From Terfezia claveryi (Eukaryota; Ascomycota; Pezizomycetes; Pezizales; Pezizaceae), in the NCBI GenBank assembly GCA_015179025.1, contig WHUX01000535.1, positions 1 through 20,354 of the forward strand: a DNA stretch of 20,354 nucleotides, read 5' to 3'. Shown here piece by piece: positions 10,740-20,354 of the stretch (position 1 is its first letter; each line of letters starts with the position of its first letter). The notes under the pieces were generated by a model. The model searched no databases. It saw only the letters and a program-made list of their open reading frames with translations, and was not told where the DNA came from. The translations under genes and the position numbers were made by a program.

Positions 10740-13338
10740 ATGGATTCCGATCAATCTACTACTACTGAGCAGTTAGCGCAGCTTCGAAAAGCGCGTACTT
10801 TGTGTCTACAGGATGATGTCTACTGGCCGCGGATATTTGAAGGGATCCTGCCGATACTGAAGTCTGGGGTACCAGAACTTCGAAGATGGGGCGTGGAATT
10901 TATTGCAGAGTCATTCTCGACACCCTCCTTGGATGATTCAAGAAAAACACATCTAGCTTTGAAGCCTTGGATACCCTGGTAGATCTGATTCACGAGAATG
11001 AAGCAGAATCATTAAAGTACGCAGTACAAAGTAGCGCATCAATATATCCTCTTATATTTCGATACATGTAGGTTCATCTCGTTTCAATTCTGCGGTTTGG
11101 TCTTGGATTTGATTAAGCTAAAACAACCGTATAGATGTACCAACCCAACAAAAAATGAGGAATGGCAAAAAATGGGCAGCATCAAGCAGAGGATACTGTG
11201 GCTGTGGACTCTGGCCCTCAGGCGTGAAATTATGTTGCATAAAATTTGTGCAGCGAGTTATTCAGGTTCAGACACCTGGCGTAACTGATCCAAGATTGGC
11301 AAACAAGAGCGAGATATCTCTGGCTGCTGTTCCCTCAAACCATCCTCTACTGCCGATCTCCGCGCTGGAGGCTGAAGCTCAGGGTCTCCTGGACCGATTA
11401 TTGGGTGTATTCCATGATAACCTATGTAAGGCATATGCTACTTGTATTATGCTTCTGGGATGCTCACTATCTCTGCAGGGACCCTCTTCTAATAACCTCA
11501 ACCCTCAACTGCCTTTCAATACTAATCAAGGCCAGATCTTCTATATCAAATAAGATTCTGAATGCCATCTTGGGGTTCAATCCTTTGAGCGTAGCCATAA
11601 AAAACCCAACAACAAAAAACAAGCTAATGGCCAAGTGCCTTGAAAAGACTGTCCGTATATTATTACTCAATCTAATCCGGTATTTTAGCACTTCGTCATT
11701 CCTCATTTGATGGCTTTACTGAATCTGTGTATAGGCCAAATCCCACTGGCCCTCACTTTCAAAAGATATCACAACATCTCCACCGCTTGAGCCAAGCTAA
11801 GGCTGAGATCTTCGATGATACATCACGAAAGAGACCAGCAGTAGCACCACCAGTAGCACAGGCAACAGATGCCGCAAAACGGCAGAAGTTCGAAAGTAAT
11901 ATGGTCCAGCGCCGGCTTCTCTGCCTTTCATAGGTGCTCCGACCTACGCAAATCTTTTCACGCTTACTAGGGATGCTGCACTGACCAATTTTGATGCCCA
12001 AATACTACCAATTGATCTTGTTGTCCAGATCACACTTGCCACCTTTTACTCCGTGAATCAACAGACCCTAGACGTGGCTATTCAGGTCAGAGATACCTCC
12101 TATATATATATATATTGACTTTGACCATCAACTGAGATAATTGAGTAGGCCGTGAGAGACCGCTATAACTCTTTTCTTTCCAGGGCCAGTACACCACAGC
12201 CGCCTCAAACCGGGCAGCCATCAACCCAATTCCCACAACCCTCTTTAGCCATCCAAGTCAGCCCTGAGATTGCAGCGAAGACGCTCACCTCTCCACCGGA
12301 CTCTCCGCCTAGACCTGTAGGGCAGCCAGCACCAATTTCTGAAGAGTCTAGAGACATGGAGGATATTGAAGAGGATGAGGATATGGAAGACGAGTATCAA
12401 GTGGGAACCTACAAATTGCCTCCGCCCCCACCTCCAACTGCTGAGCAGCGCATTGAAGCAGCATGCGCAAACGTTGATCGTATGTTTGGCGTTCTTGATG
12501 GTCTTGATAAGGCCCCATTAGTGCAGAGAAAGAATAAGGGAGGATTGATGAGAGTAGCAGCAAGTACTTGGGATAGGGATGGCTGGATTACCCTGATCGT
12601 AAGACTAGCTACACGAGGACTTGGCGCATGTGATGTTGAAGTCAAGACCGAAGATGGTCGTATTCAGAGCATACCATCGCCTTTGGCTCAATATATTCGA
12701 GAGCGACTGCTCGCGTATGTCCTAGCTGATTTCAGGCAAAACCTGGATTCTGCAGTAACATGGCTGTATGAGGAATGGTATAACGATTCAGTTATGAGGG
12801 TTCAGCCTATGGGGGAAAGTCGGATCCTTCAGTATCCAATTTGGTTGGCAAAAGTGGTAGATGGAATATTGCCGTTTTTAGAGGCGAAAGATCGCTTGGT
12901 TATAAGATTTCTCAGCGAGGTTCCGGAGTTAAGCAGGGAGATTCTTAATAAATTTAAGATTCTATGTCTTGACCCAGATAGATCAACTCTTGGAATACAG
13001 ATATTACAGTCAGTGCAACTCCCCATACAAAAGGCTCTAGAGTACTGATGGTATAATGTAGCTACAATGCGATGCTCAGGCCCCCGGTTAGAGAGATATG
13101 TCTTGACTTATTTGAGGACTTCTACCATAATCGTAAGCCCTCCAGTTCACTACCTGTCAAAACTCAGTTATACTAACGTAGCTGTATAGACAAGGAGCTT
13201 TCAAGCATCTCGGGAAAATTCTTGCGGAAATGGCGGCCTCTTGCTCTCGAAGCGCCTTCCGCGCCCCAAAAAGAAGAACCCGACAGTGCCATGAATGGCG
13301 TGCACTCTGAGGCTGTAGAAACGAAACAACCTTCATAG
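10740..13338 (+). CDS. PTA1: Pta1/symplekin, mRNA cleavage and polyadenylation scaffold; 5' half frame-interrupted
   Basis: Pta1/symplekin is the HEAT-repeat scaffold of the nuclear cleavage and polyadenylation factor that holds the endonuclease and the Ssu72 phosphatase (family knowledge). Exons: 10740-11067, 11135-11425, 11479-11679, 11735-12085, 12149-13008, 13062-13132 and 13190-13338. All introns are GT-AG, 53-67 nt; the last has a perfect TACTAAC branch site. Signatures: ILPILKSGVPELRRWGVEF, SSASIYPLIFRY, GVKLCCIKFVQRVIQVQTPG, EISLAAVPSNHPLLP, LEAEAQGLLDRLL, SISNKILNAILGFNPL, EIFDDTSRKRPA, then a Pro-rich and acidic linker and a C-terminal helical part with MLRPPVREICLDLFEDF. The joined length is about 751 residues, normal for fungi. 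Five places in the first 1.2 kb each need one extra base: about 10964, 11206, 11216, 11479 (or within that junction) and 11909. The last 1.3 kb is clean. Long animal-type C-terminal domains are absent, as in fungi. Confidence 0.92.
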
Positions 13339-14045
13339 AGTTTCGATTTCTCAGCTACCTCCAATATCAGAGACGTTCCTTTTCAAAAAGCCGGGGTATG
13401 GTGCCCCTGTCACAATGATATTTCCTTGTTTTTCTTACTGGTATGCATGGTACGGAGTTAGGTACCTCAAGTTAACATTCGCTTTGCTGTATTAATCTGT
13501 CTGTCTTTGGGATGGTCGTGGAGATGGAAAGTACCAACGCTTGTACTGCTCTATTTTTCTTTTCTGTTAATTCTGCTCAAAACGTGTGGGTGGTTTTCTC
13601 TGGGTATAAAAACTATATAGCACCTCTTTTTCGTTTGCTTCTTGCTGTTACTGGCGAGACTACTGTTATTGGTGAACCTTTGTAAGATTACATTACATGT
13701 ACATTACTCATTTGTGCGGTGAAATGGCCTCCGATAACACTTAAAATTCCAATTAATCATGTCGCTCGTAATGATTACTTGTGTGAAGGTCCTGGATTCG
13801 AATTTCTTACTTTTCCGTCTGCAGAGCACCCTCGTGGTATGAGGTTTGCCGATTTCATTTGAGGATTTCCCAGATTACTGTATTGGGACTAGCAGATCCC
13901 AACAAAACCACCCTGTGGAGCAGCGCTACGTTACGTCTTGCTCATAAAGGACTTCTGATCTTCTGATCGCAATATCTCGTACTTCTTCCCACCAGATTGC
14001 TTCAAACGAGGAAGCTTCGGCCGGTGACTTACAATTGCAACAAGG
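13339..14045. other. Intergenic region between PTA1 and the DUF4243 gene
   Basis: About 700 bp that holds the PTA1 3' flank and the promoter side of the next gene. A TATA-like GTATAAAAAC lies at about 13604-13613, roughly 440 bp before the next ATG, too far to be confidently its core promoter. The region is T-rich on the plus strand around 13540-13640. No ORF or RNA gene is credible. Confidence 0.5.
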
Positions 14046-15786
14046 ATGTTCCAATTCAAAAGCTTCCTCCAAAGATTCAGCTCCCCCAGGGACAATGACG
14101 ATAATGACCCCCGCTATCCCCGCTGCACAATTCCCCCGGTCGAAGCTCCTCGGATTGAGGATTCCCCTGTGAAAAGAGATAGAGCGTTGACGCATCTGTT
14201 GAAGCTGAACCACCAGACAAATTCGCTGCTATATAAAGGATATAAGGGCTTTCCGTTTCATAATCATGTTGTCCATGTATGTATAAGCCCACATTGCATT
14301 ATATGGATGATTGGGGAATAGGGGTTTTGACAAGATATAATTATTTGATATATAGCTTCTAGGCACTGCGTACTTGTTTGGGGCGGATGAGAAGCAATTG
14401 CATGATCTATATGAACGTGAGGAGGGGGATATTGACCCATGGAAGGATAGTCCCTGGGAAGTTACGGGGGGAGATTGGAGGAGGTATTTGGGTGATGAAA
14501 AGTATTGATTCTGGGTCCCCTATCTCGGAAGTAATTCGTTGACTGACTCAATGAGAAAAGCTACCAGAGAGCTTTCCTGGATTTCTTTGAAGACGAATTA
14601 GTGAGAGAGGGATATGACTGGAAAAAAGTCTTGATGGGGTATATGTTGGACGGGGAAAGTCCTTTACTAAACAGCCTTATTTGTGGAAGTGAGTAAATCT
14701 TTATTTATTCTTGAACCAATATTCTCCCTTGATTGAATAGTGGGGACTGATACCAACTTTCCATAATTCCATAAGTTGCACATCCACTTATACATTTCGG
14801 GGTAAATATTCAATATCCAATATCCTCCATCCCGTACCTAAATATATCAGTAGTACGCAATCGAACTCAACAGCCGCGACGTGGCAATGGAAGCCCTCAC
14901 CCTAACCGCAACATCTCACGACTTCCTACATACATACGTATCGATAGAAATACCCCTTCCCACAGACAAATCCACCTCAGACCCTTTAGCAATCCTAGAC
15001 CGAGTCCGTGAAGACCCCAAATTCGATGGCGTATGTGATAAACCTGGAGTACACAATCAAACCGTCCTGTTCAAAACACGGGAGGAAGTTATTCTGGAAT
15101 ACTACAACCAGCTAGATCTTGCGGAAAAAGGTTAAGGCTTACTTACTACCTATCACACTCAAATATAAACCATACAGCAACACAATGACTAACTAGCAAC
15201 TCATGATTCAGGGCTAGAGAGCGTCCTAAAATCACTTGCCATCACCACAGTTTTAATGCTAATCACAACCCACAAGATCGATAACCCGCAATTCGACTTC
15301 TTCCTATGCCATGCCCTCACCGCATTATACGCTGTGCGGACAATCCTCCCCATCCTCCCCGCAAAGCACCACACGCGGTTGATACGGAGTCAATGGCTGT
15401 GGATGCTTTACGTCTATCTCACACAAATGAGGCCAAGTCTCAAGCCTGAGCTGATATCAAGTAAGAAGGTGGACATTAGCAGAGGTTGGGAATATGTTAA
15501 TAAGAGGGCGTTGGAAAGAGGATTGAAGCTAGAAACGCATTATATCAAAGGTTTATCATATTTTTTATTCTGTATTCTATCAAGAATGCAAAGACTGACA
15601 GGTTTGGTCCATATAGCCCTGCGGGCGATGAGAGAACTTTCAAAGCTGTATCCACAGGACGAGCAGCTCTATCTCTTAGCGGCTACGAAATTTGCTGGGG
15701 AGTTTCAGGAGTGGGTTGGTTTCGAGTATGCAAAGGATACGTTGGATATCAAAATCCCTGACCATGAGACTACACAAGTAGCATAA
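14046..15786 (+). CDS. Questin oxidase-like protein (DUF4243 family)
   Basis: The family includes questin oxidases and the aflatoxin-pathway protein AflY, proposed Baeyer-Villiger-type oxidases in polyketide metabolism; most genomic copies have no known substrate, so no reaction is assigned. Exons: 14046-14276, 14356-14501, 14561-14688, 14776-14801, 14854-15130, 15212-15550 and 15602-15786. They join without any frameshift to 443 residues, near family length. Supporting motifs: LLKLNHQTNSLLYKGYKGF followed by HNHVVH (about 58-77), PWKDSPWEVTGGDWRRYLG, YQRAFLDFFEDELVREGYDW, HPLIHFG spliced to YAIELNSRDVAMEAL, HKIDNPQFDFFLCHALTALY, and a C-terminal helix ending EFQEWVGFEYAKDTLDIKI. The His-rich positions (the NHVVH and HPLIH segments) are the likely functional residues. 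Exon four is only 26 nt. No polyketide synthase or tailoring gene is adjacent, so membership of a metabolite cluster is not supported here. Confidence 0.87.
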
Positions 15787-15896
15787 TATTAGTCTGGTTG
15801 CATTATATACTTTTATATTCATATTGCGCCGTAAATTACACGATTTTTTTTTACAACGTCCATATTGTACATAATCTCACCAAACTATGCGGCAAA

Positions 15897-17811
15897 TTAA
15901 AACGCCCATAGGTCAGTCAAGGTACACCCCCCAATAACCTGCTTTAATTCCTTCAGCGTATCCTCCCCTCCCCCCTCCTCCATTTCCGCCGGTGGAGTAG
16001 GTAGTGCAATCGTAAATATCCGCTTCGGTATATCATACTCCACCGCCGGATCATTCTTAATATACTTCTTCAACTCCGCATCAATCATCTACCCGCCCAT
16101 CCAAAAAATTAGCATCCACGCAAATCGTTTATAGGAATGCAGATCAAGGATATCATTAGGGGTAATACTTACACTCGCATAACTATGATCCAAAAAATCC
16201 TCCAACTTATAGCTCTCCTTCGTAAACTGCTCACTAACAATCCTCGCTAGAGTAGCTACACTCGGATGGTAATGTCCCTGCATCATGACTAATTCCCAGA
16301 GACTCGATTCAATCGCATTCGTCTTCATTGGGTCGGGCTCGTTCATATTGAATGGATCCTCATATCCCTCCTTCCTTGCTGCATCCCTATCGTACCGTTC
16401 TCGGTGAACCATAAATGTACAGCTCGGGTGTGACTTGAGGAGGTTATAGACTAGTGGGACGACAATAACGATTGCTGACGGTGGAGCAGTGAGTATGAGG
16501 CGGGACATGCGCTTTATAAAGCTTGCGACGAGGCTGACAGGGAGGTGTGTCGAGTTTAAGAAAATCTCTACGAGGCGGAAAAAGCGAGAGCGGTATCTCA
16601 TATGCATGAGATTCCTGTCGAATAGAGCATACAGCTTCTCGTAAAAGTTCGGGTAATCGAGGTTCTTTGCTTTTATAAGATCAAAGAGGCCGTTGAGGGC
16701 GAGGATGGCTATGACGGAGCCTTGGTTGTAACAGTCGGTGAGGAAGTCGAAGAGCAGCTGTGGGTGGTTGAAGTAGGGGATTATGGAGTGCGTCATTGAG
16801 GAGAGGACGAGTTTCAGTTCGTCCCGTATGAGCGAGAGGCGGAAGGTGGCGAGCCAGAGGCCGGAAAGTTGTGCGCGGTGGGATGTGAGGGAGATGATCG
16901 GAGGTTTGTTGGAGTTCTTTTTTGATTTTTTGATTGGAGGGGTGAGCACGTAGAAGGGGGAGAGGGTGTAGGATTTGGGGTCTAGGGGGAGGTTTTTCAG
17001 GGAGAGGAGGATGGTGAGGAGGTTAGAGCGGAAGAGGGAGAGGGAGGAGGAGGTGAGGGCTTTCTCGGCGAGAGTGCTGGTGGATGGAGGTGGAAGGTTA
17101 GCTGTGGGCTTTCGGCGGGTGAAGGGGAATTGCTCACAGAGTGACAAAGAAGAATGAGTATCGAACATCGTGGTACTCATCCAGCCATTTCTGCACAAAC
17201 TCATCCCGTAGGGTAGCATTCTCTGAAAAATCCGTATACAGTACCCCTTTCGCAATCCTCGCCATCAAATCATGCGGGAAGAAATAGTCATCCCCAGGAG
17301 CCTTTAAATGCGCGCCTTCCTCCTTGACTGACTTCATTAACAGCGTCAATGCTGTAGTCTGATAACTAACTTCCTTGCTCTTAAGCAAGGTGGCTAATTC
17401 CTTTAGGTACCCTTTATACTGCTCCTTCAACCATACTAGCAACTTTGCTTCCGCAGGGGTATCAGTGTCTTTCTTCTTCATCCTGCCTATGGCGAGTAGG
17501 CGGCAGAAGGTCCGGCATAGTGAGACTGCACAGGTGATTCCGAGAGAGGGGGAGGCGAAGACTTGGAGGGAGTTGAGGAGAGTGACGATGTGGTTGTAGT
17601 TTCGGGGGGACTCGGCAATCAGTTCTTCGAGTTCGAGGACGCGGGATTGTGTGAGCTGGGGGCCTTGATCTGAAGCTGGGAATACAGTAGATGAGGTGAC
17701 TTTTGCGGCTGGTTTGGGAGAGCTGCTTTTGCCCTTTTTTGAGGCTGAGGTGGGTTTGGTATCTTCAGACCGCTTCCTCTTCTTCCCGTTTGTAAGCCCT
17801 GAAGATGCCAT
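15897..17811 (-). CDS. NOC4: Nucleolar complex protein 4 (Noc4), small-subunit ribosome biogenesis
   Basis: Noc4 pairs with Nop14 in the nucleolus and is needed for 40S subunit maturation and export (family knowledge). Exons on the minus strand: 17811-17138, 17076-16173 and 16088-15897. Introns are 61 nt (donor GTGAGC, branch CTAAC, acceptor CCAG) and 84 nt (donor GTAAGT, branch GCTAAT). The product is 589 residues (yeast 552) with no frameshift. An N-terminal Lys/Arg/Ser-rich tail with KKRKRSED (about 10-17) looks like a nuclear or nucleolar signal. The CBF/Mak21/Noc domain covers about 345-505, with LNGLFDLIKAKNLDYPNFYE (about 353-372) and AIESSLWELVMMQGHYHP (about 479-496). The C-terminus has VEYDIPKRIFTI. 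The start has an excellent context (AACCATGGCA). The gene is tail to tail with the DUF4243 gene, only 110 bp apart, and head to head with ATP4. Confidence 0.96.
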
Positions 17812-18117
17812 GGTTGCGGTAGAGCTGTACTTGCGGGATTGTTATAGGGATACCAAGATCTTGATTGATGGATCGATGAATTGATGATGATGATGTTGGT
17901 GCCTGTGAAAATCTTCTGAATTTCCATGTCACCTGACACCAACCCCGAAGCCTTCACCGCCTTGGCAGCCTGGAAGATCTTCGGCTTTAACCTCATAACA
18001 ATCTCGCAAGTACATACTTTCAATAACCCCTCCCCCACCCCCTTCTCTTCCCCTCCGCCGACGACAGCAGCGAAACCCCTGACTAAACGCATCTCCACTC
18101 TCGCATATACAGGCGCA
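17812..18117. promoter_or_regulatory. Shared divergent promoter region of NOC4 and ATP4
   Basis: Only 306 bp separate the two start codons, so both 5' UTRs and promoters must fit here. A GAT-rich tract lies at about 17867-17897. From the ATG at 17926 the frame is open into ATP4, a possible N-terminal extension discussed as a finding. No TATA box is evident. Confidence 0.6.
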
Positions 18118-19157
18118 ATGTCTATGCGGCTAAGCAAGGGATTGATCGGTAGGTTGAGTTGTTTCAATGGGTTGCCCCACCTCCGAGGGTGATGGGCGAA
18201 ATTAGGTGGAAGCTCCGGGAGGGTTGGGGGAGGAAGGCCTGGATGGATTCTCGGTTGGAATTGTTGTTGATATACAAAGCAATTGATACTAACCCAACCG
18301 CACCGCCCGCAGGAGCTGCTGCCCGCCTCCGCCCCACCGCTACCCTCCCACGAGCCATCCGCCCAGTCCTGGTCCGCTATCAAAGCACCTCCCCAAACGT
18401 CCCCGCGGACCCCAAGAGCAAGGCCAACTCCATTCTTGACTCCCTCCCAGGCAGCACCCTCGCCTCCAAGGCTGCTATACTCTCCGCCACTGCGGGTGTC
18501 TCCGTGGCGGCTATCTCAAACGAGCTCTACGTCGTCAACGACGAGACTATCGTCGCTTTCTGCCTTCTCTCTGTCTTCTGGGCGGTGGGGAAGTACGGTG
18601 GGCCAGCGTACGCCGAGTGGGCGACCGCTCAATCCCAGAAGATTAAGGATATCTTGAATAGTGCTAGGGCGGACCATACACAGGCTGTCAAGGAGAGGAT
18701 TGACTCTGTCTCCCAGCTGGGAAGTGTTGTTGATGTTACCAAGCACCTCTTTGCCGTCTCCAAGGTACGGAATATTACCCAGAAGTGCGATATTATTGGC
18801 TTAAATGGGAATGGGGGGATTCATTTTGTGTGTTTGTGCCATATAGGAAACGGCTGAACTCGAGGCCAAGACCTTTGAGCTCGAGCAGCGCGTCCAGTTC
18901 ACCAACGAGGTCAAGTCCGTCCTTGACTCCTGGGTCCGCTATGAGGCCCAGGTTAAGCAGCGCCAGCAAAAGGAGCTTGCGGAGAGTTTGATTAACAAGG
19001 TCAAGAAGGAGCTCGAGAACGCTGCCGTCCTCAAGCAGATTCTGACGCAGAGCGTTTCAGAAGTTGAGAGTATGTTTGTACCTGGCTCACCCATTTCATA
19101 ATTCAGGTGTCACTGACTTTTTTTTTTTCTCTAGGGATTGTTCAACAGAAGGCTTAG
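18118..19157 (+). CDS. ATP4: Mitochondrial F1Fo ATP synthase subunit b (subunit 4)
   Basis: Subunit b is the peripheral stalk of mitochondrial ATP synthase, anchored in the inner membrane and holding F1 against rotation (family knowledge). Exons: 18118-18148, 18313-18764, 18847-19069 and 19135-19157. Introns are 164, 82 and 65 nt with GTAGGT, GTACGG and GTATGT donors. The product is 242 residues (yeast 244), with no frameshift. An Arg-rich N-terminus, MSMRLSKGLIGAAARLRP, continuing to a likely cleavage area near RYQSTS (about 32-37), fits a matrix-targeting presequence. Two hydrophobic segments (about 63-80 and 88-105) form the membrane hairpin, with ISNELYVVNDETIVAF between and across them. 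The remainder is a long charged helix (about 117-242), including SARADHTQAVKERID and DSWVRYEAQVKQRQQKELAE. The first exon encodes only about ten residues and the last about seven. Family length decides the start. Confidence 0.97.
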
Positions 19158-20049
19158 ATCGTTGCAATTACGCTACGGACAGGAAGATAACCTCTCTTTT
19201 TTTTAATAACACGCAAATCCCCCAAATATCATCCGTAAAGTATCTTAAATTCCTGTTAGATATTTCCTTCCGTATCTTGTTTGAGGTACTAGGAGTGCTG
19301 GTTGCTTGGAGGAGTGTTGTGTAAATGAGATAGAACTTTGAATCCAACGGTTCACAGTGGCCCAGTGATGATAGGTACGTATTGTATCCGTAATATGAGC
19401 AGTAATACGGAGTATGAGCCTTCCTCTTCCATTGGCCCGTAGGCAAACAGGGGTTGGGTTTAGATACACTACTGTAAGTACGCAGAGTGCAAATGACTGA
19501 CATGCCTGAAACCCCTGCGTTACTCTCACACTCAACTCAAACCGGGATGCTTGCTCATTATTCATTCATTCATTCATTCATTCATTCATTCATGTTCATT
19601 CACTCATTCCTTTCGCTATTCTGTTTGTCACACTTGACCGGTGTTGGAGGCGTGCGGTTTGTTTTACTGGGTTATGGCGCTGCGGCCGCTCTTCCTGGGG
19701 AGACAAGGGGTCCGACTGTGAACACTTTCCTTTACGTTAACGTTATTTGTTTCTTTTCTCCCTGCCCATTGGCATCAGTTCTGTACGACTGACTGTACGA
19801 CTGTACGGGGCATGCGACGCGAGATTATCGTTTGTGAGAGGCAACCGTGGCCATGAATGACGGGGCGAGGAAACTTTGTTTTCGTGTACCGGTCAATACC
19901 ACCAGAATTATCTACGCTTTCGGATAGCAAACGTTTGCAAAGGCTTATCTTATCATCTATCGTTGACTTCATATCCCACTGCTAGCAGGCAGAGGAGCGG
20001 AAGAGAAGAGCTGATAGGGAAGAAGTTGGTTTGGAGATCACCGGGATAT
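19158..20049. other. Intergenic region downstream of ATP4
   Basis: About 890 bp that hold the ATP4 3' flank, a TTCA microsatellite and the promoter side of the right-edge ORF. Overlapping open frames on both strands (for example 19168-19503 minus and 19487-19792 plus) are driven by the repeat and lack recognisable protein. No RNA gene is seen. Confidence 0.5.
19561..19592. repeat. Tetranucleotide microsatellite (TTCA)8
   Basis: Eight perfect TTCA copies are followed by degenerate copies to about 19610. The repeat is noncoding and likely length-variable between strains. Confidence 0.95.
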
Positions 20050-20354
20050 ATGGCGAAGAAGAAACGCCCTGCTGGACGGTCAGCAGCACCGGCAGGAGCG
20101 ACAGCAGTAACATCAACAATACAGACTACAACTATACCTACATCTGCACAGCAGCCACGAAGAAACAGCTGCACCATCACGACTAGGCGGTTACGAAGCT
20201 CTGTAGGTTCAGAGGACGGACAGCGACAGGGCCAGTTATCATCAGTATTGGCCTCAGCACAGCCGGCATCATCAATACCTTCTTCAGCACAGCAGCCACA
20301 AGTAACAAGACGTGCCCACATAGGCAAGCATCCGCGAAGCTCTGTAGGCCCGAT
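20050..20354 (+). CDS. Basic low-complexity repeat protein, open at the right window edge
   Basis: From ATG at 20050 the frame stays open to the last base (101 codons plus 2 nt), so the gene is cut. I do not recognise it. The N-terminus MAKKKRPAGRSAAPAGA is strongly basic and could be a nuclear signal. The rest is rich in Ser, Thr, Ala, Gln and Arg, with no membrane or signal segment. It carries an in-frame repeat of 47 codons: IPTSAQQP at 20134 recurs as IPSSAQQP at 20275, and RSSVG recurs with the same 141-bp spacing. The exact codon-multiple spacing supports real coding. The minus-strand frame over the same bases is Cys-rich and less likely. Existence is moderately supported; function is unknown. 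Confidence 0.42.
   Translation, partial: MAKKKRPAGRSAAPAGATAVTSTIQTTTIPTSAQQPRRNSCTITTRRLRSSVGSEDGQRQGQLSSVLASAQPASSIPSSAQQPQVTRRAHIGKHPRSSVGP
20134..20354 (+). repeat. 141-bp (47-codon) in-frame tandem repeat, second copy cut by the window edge
   Basis: GCACAGCAGCCAC is at 20146-20158 and 20287-20299, and CGAAGCTCTGTAGG is at 20194-20207 and 20335-20348. Both pairs are exactly 141 bp apart. Between these conserved islands the copies have diverged. Confidence 0.75.

Noticed and set aside
10908..10956. A possible short intron (GTCATT to CTAG) that would repair the first PTA1 frame break
   Set aside because: It would remove the ESFSTPSL segment, which aligns with conserved family sequence, and the intron would be unusually short with a poor donor.
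1471..11915. Repeat-induced point mutation as the cause of the broken genes
   Set aside because: That process makes C-to-T changes and stop codons, not single-base losses; the affected genes keep normal composition and no extra stops after joining.
13009..13061. Apparent frameshift in PTA1 near 13020
   Set aside because: It is explained by a 53-nt GTCAGT...GTAG intron that joins ILH to YNAMLRPPVRE in phase.
16975..17157. Plus-strand Arg/Glu-rich ORF
   Set aside because: It is an antisense shadow of the NOC4 coding sequence.
19953..20327. Minus-strand Cys-rich ORF at the right edge
   Set aside because: It is the opposite strand of the repeat ORF at 20050; the codon-phased 141-bp repeat and basic start favour the plus frame.

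Overview
The window is nuclear DNA of a filamentous ascomycete fungus (Pezizomycotina). It holds dense eukaryotic housekeeping genes on both strands. They are split by many short GT-AG introns (about 48-165 nt), most with a CTAAC-like branch site, and the products look like typical fungal versions. The order within the class is inference; no species is claimed.

Layout, left to right. 1-812 (-): a 3'-truncated, five-intron gene I do not recognise. 1471-2604 (-): a coiled-coil gene with a broken reading frame. 2605-5791: about 3.2 kb without a convincing gene, holding short repeats and two back-to-back hairpins. 5792-7460 (+): TRM5, the tRNA(m1G37) methyltransferase. 8349-10217 (-): translation initiation factor eIF3 subunit d. 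10740-13338 (+): PTA1/symplekin, the mRNA 3'-end processing scaffold, head to head with eIF3d. 14046-15786 (+): a questin-oxidase-like (DUF4243) protein in seven exons. 15897-17811 (-): NOC4, ribosome biogenesis, tail to tail with the previous gene. 18118-19157 (+): ATP4, mitochondrial ATP synthase subunit b, head to head with NOC4. 20050-20354 (+): a basic, low-complexity ORF open at the right edge with a 47-codon tandem repeat. Several genes serve translation and gene expression (TRM5, eIF3d, PTA1, NOC4), but nothing suggests one pathway; this is ordinary housekeeping synteny.

The most striking signal is not a new gene system. Four genes (the coiled-coil gene, TRM5 at its 3' end, eIF3d, and the 5' half of PTA1) carry about two dozen apparent single-base losses. 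Each is repaired by adding back one base, nearly always inside a run of identical bases, after which conserved protein resumes. The left-edge gene, most of TRM5, the 3' half of PTA1, the DUF4243 gene, NOC4 and ATP4 show none. Because eIF3d is a core, normally intact gene and every lesion has the same sign, patchy uncorrected sequencing or assembly deletions are the best explanation. Gene models in about 1.4-2.6 kb and 7.3-11.9 kb should be treated as frame-unreliable.
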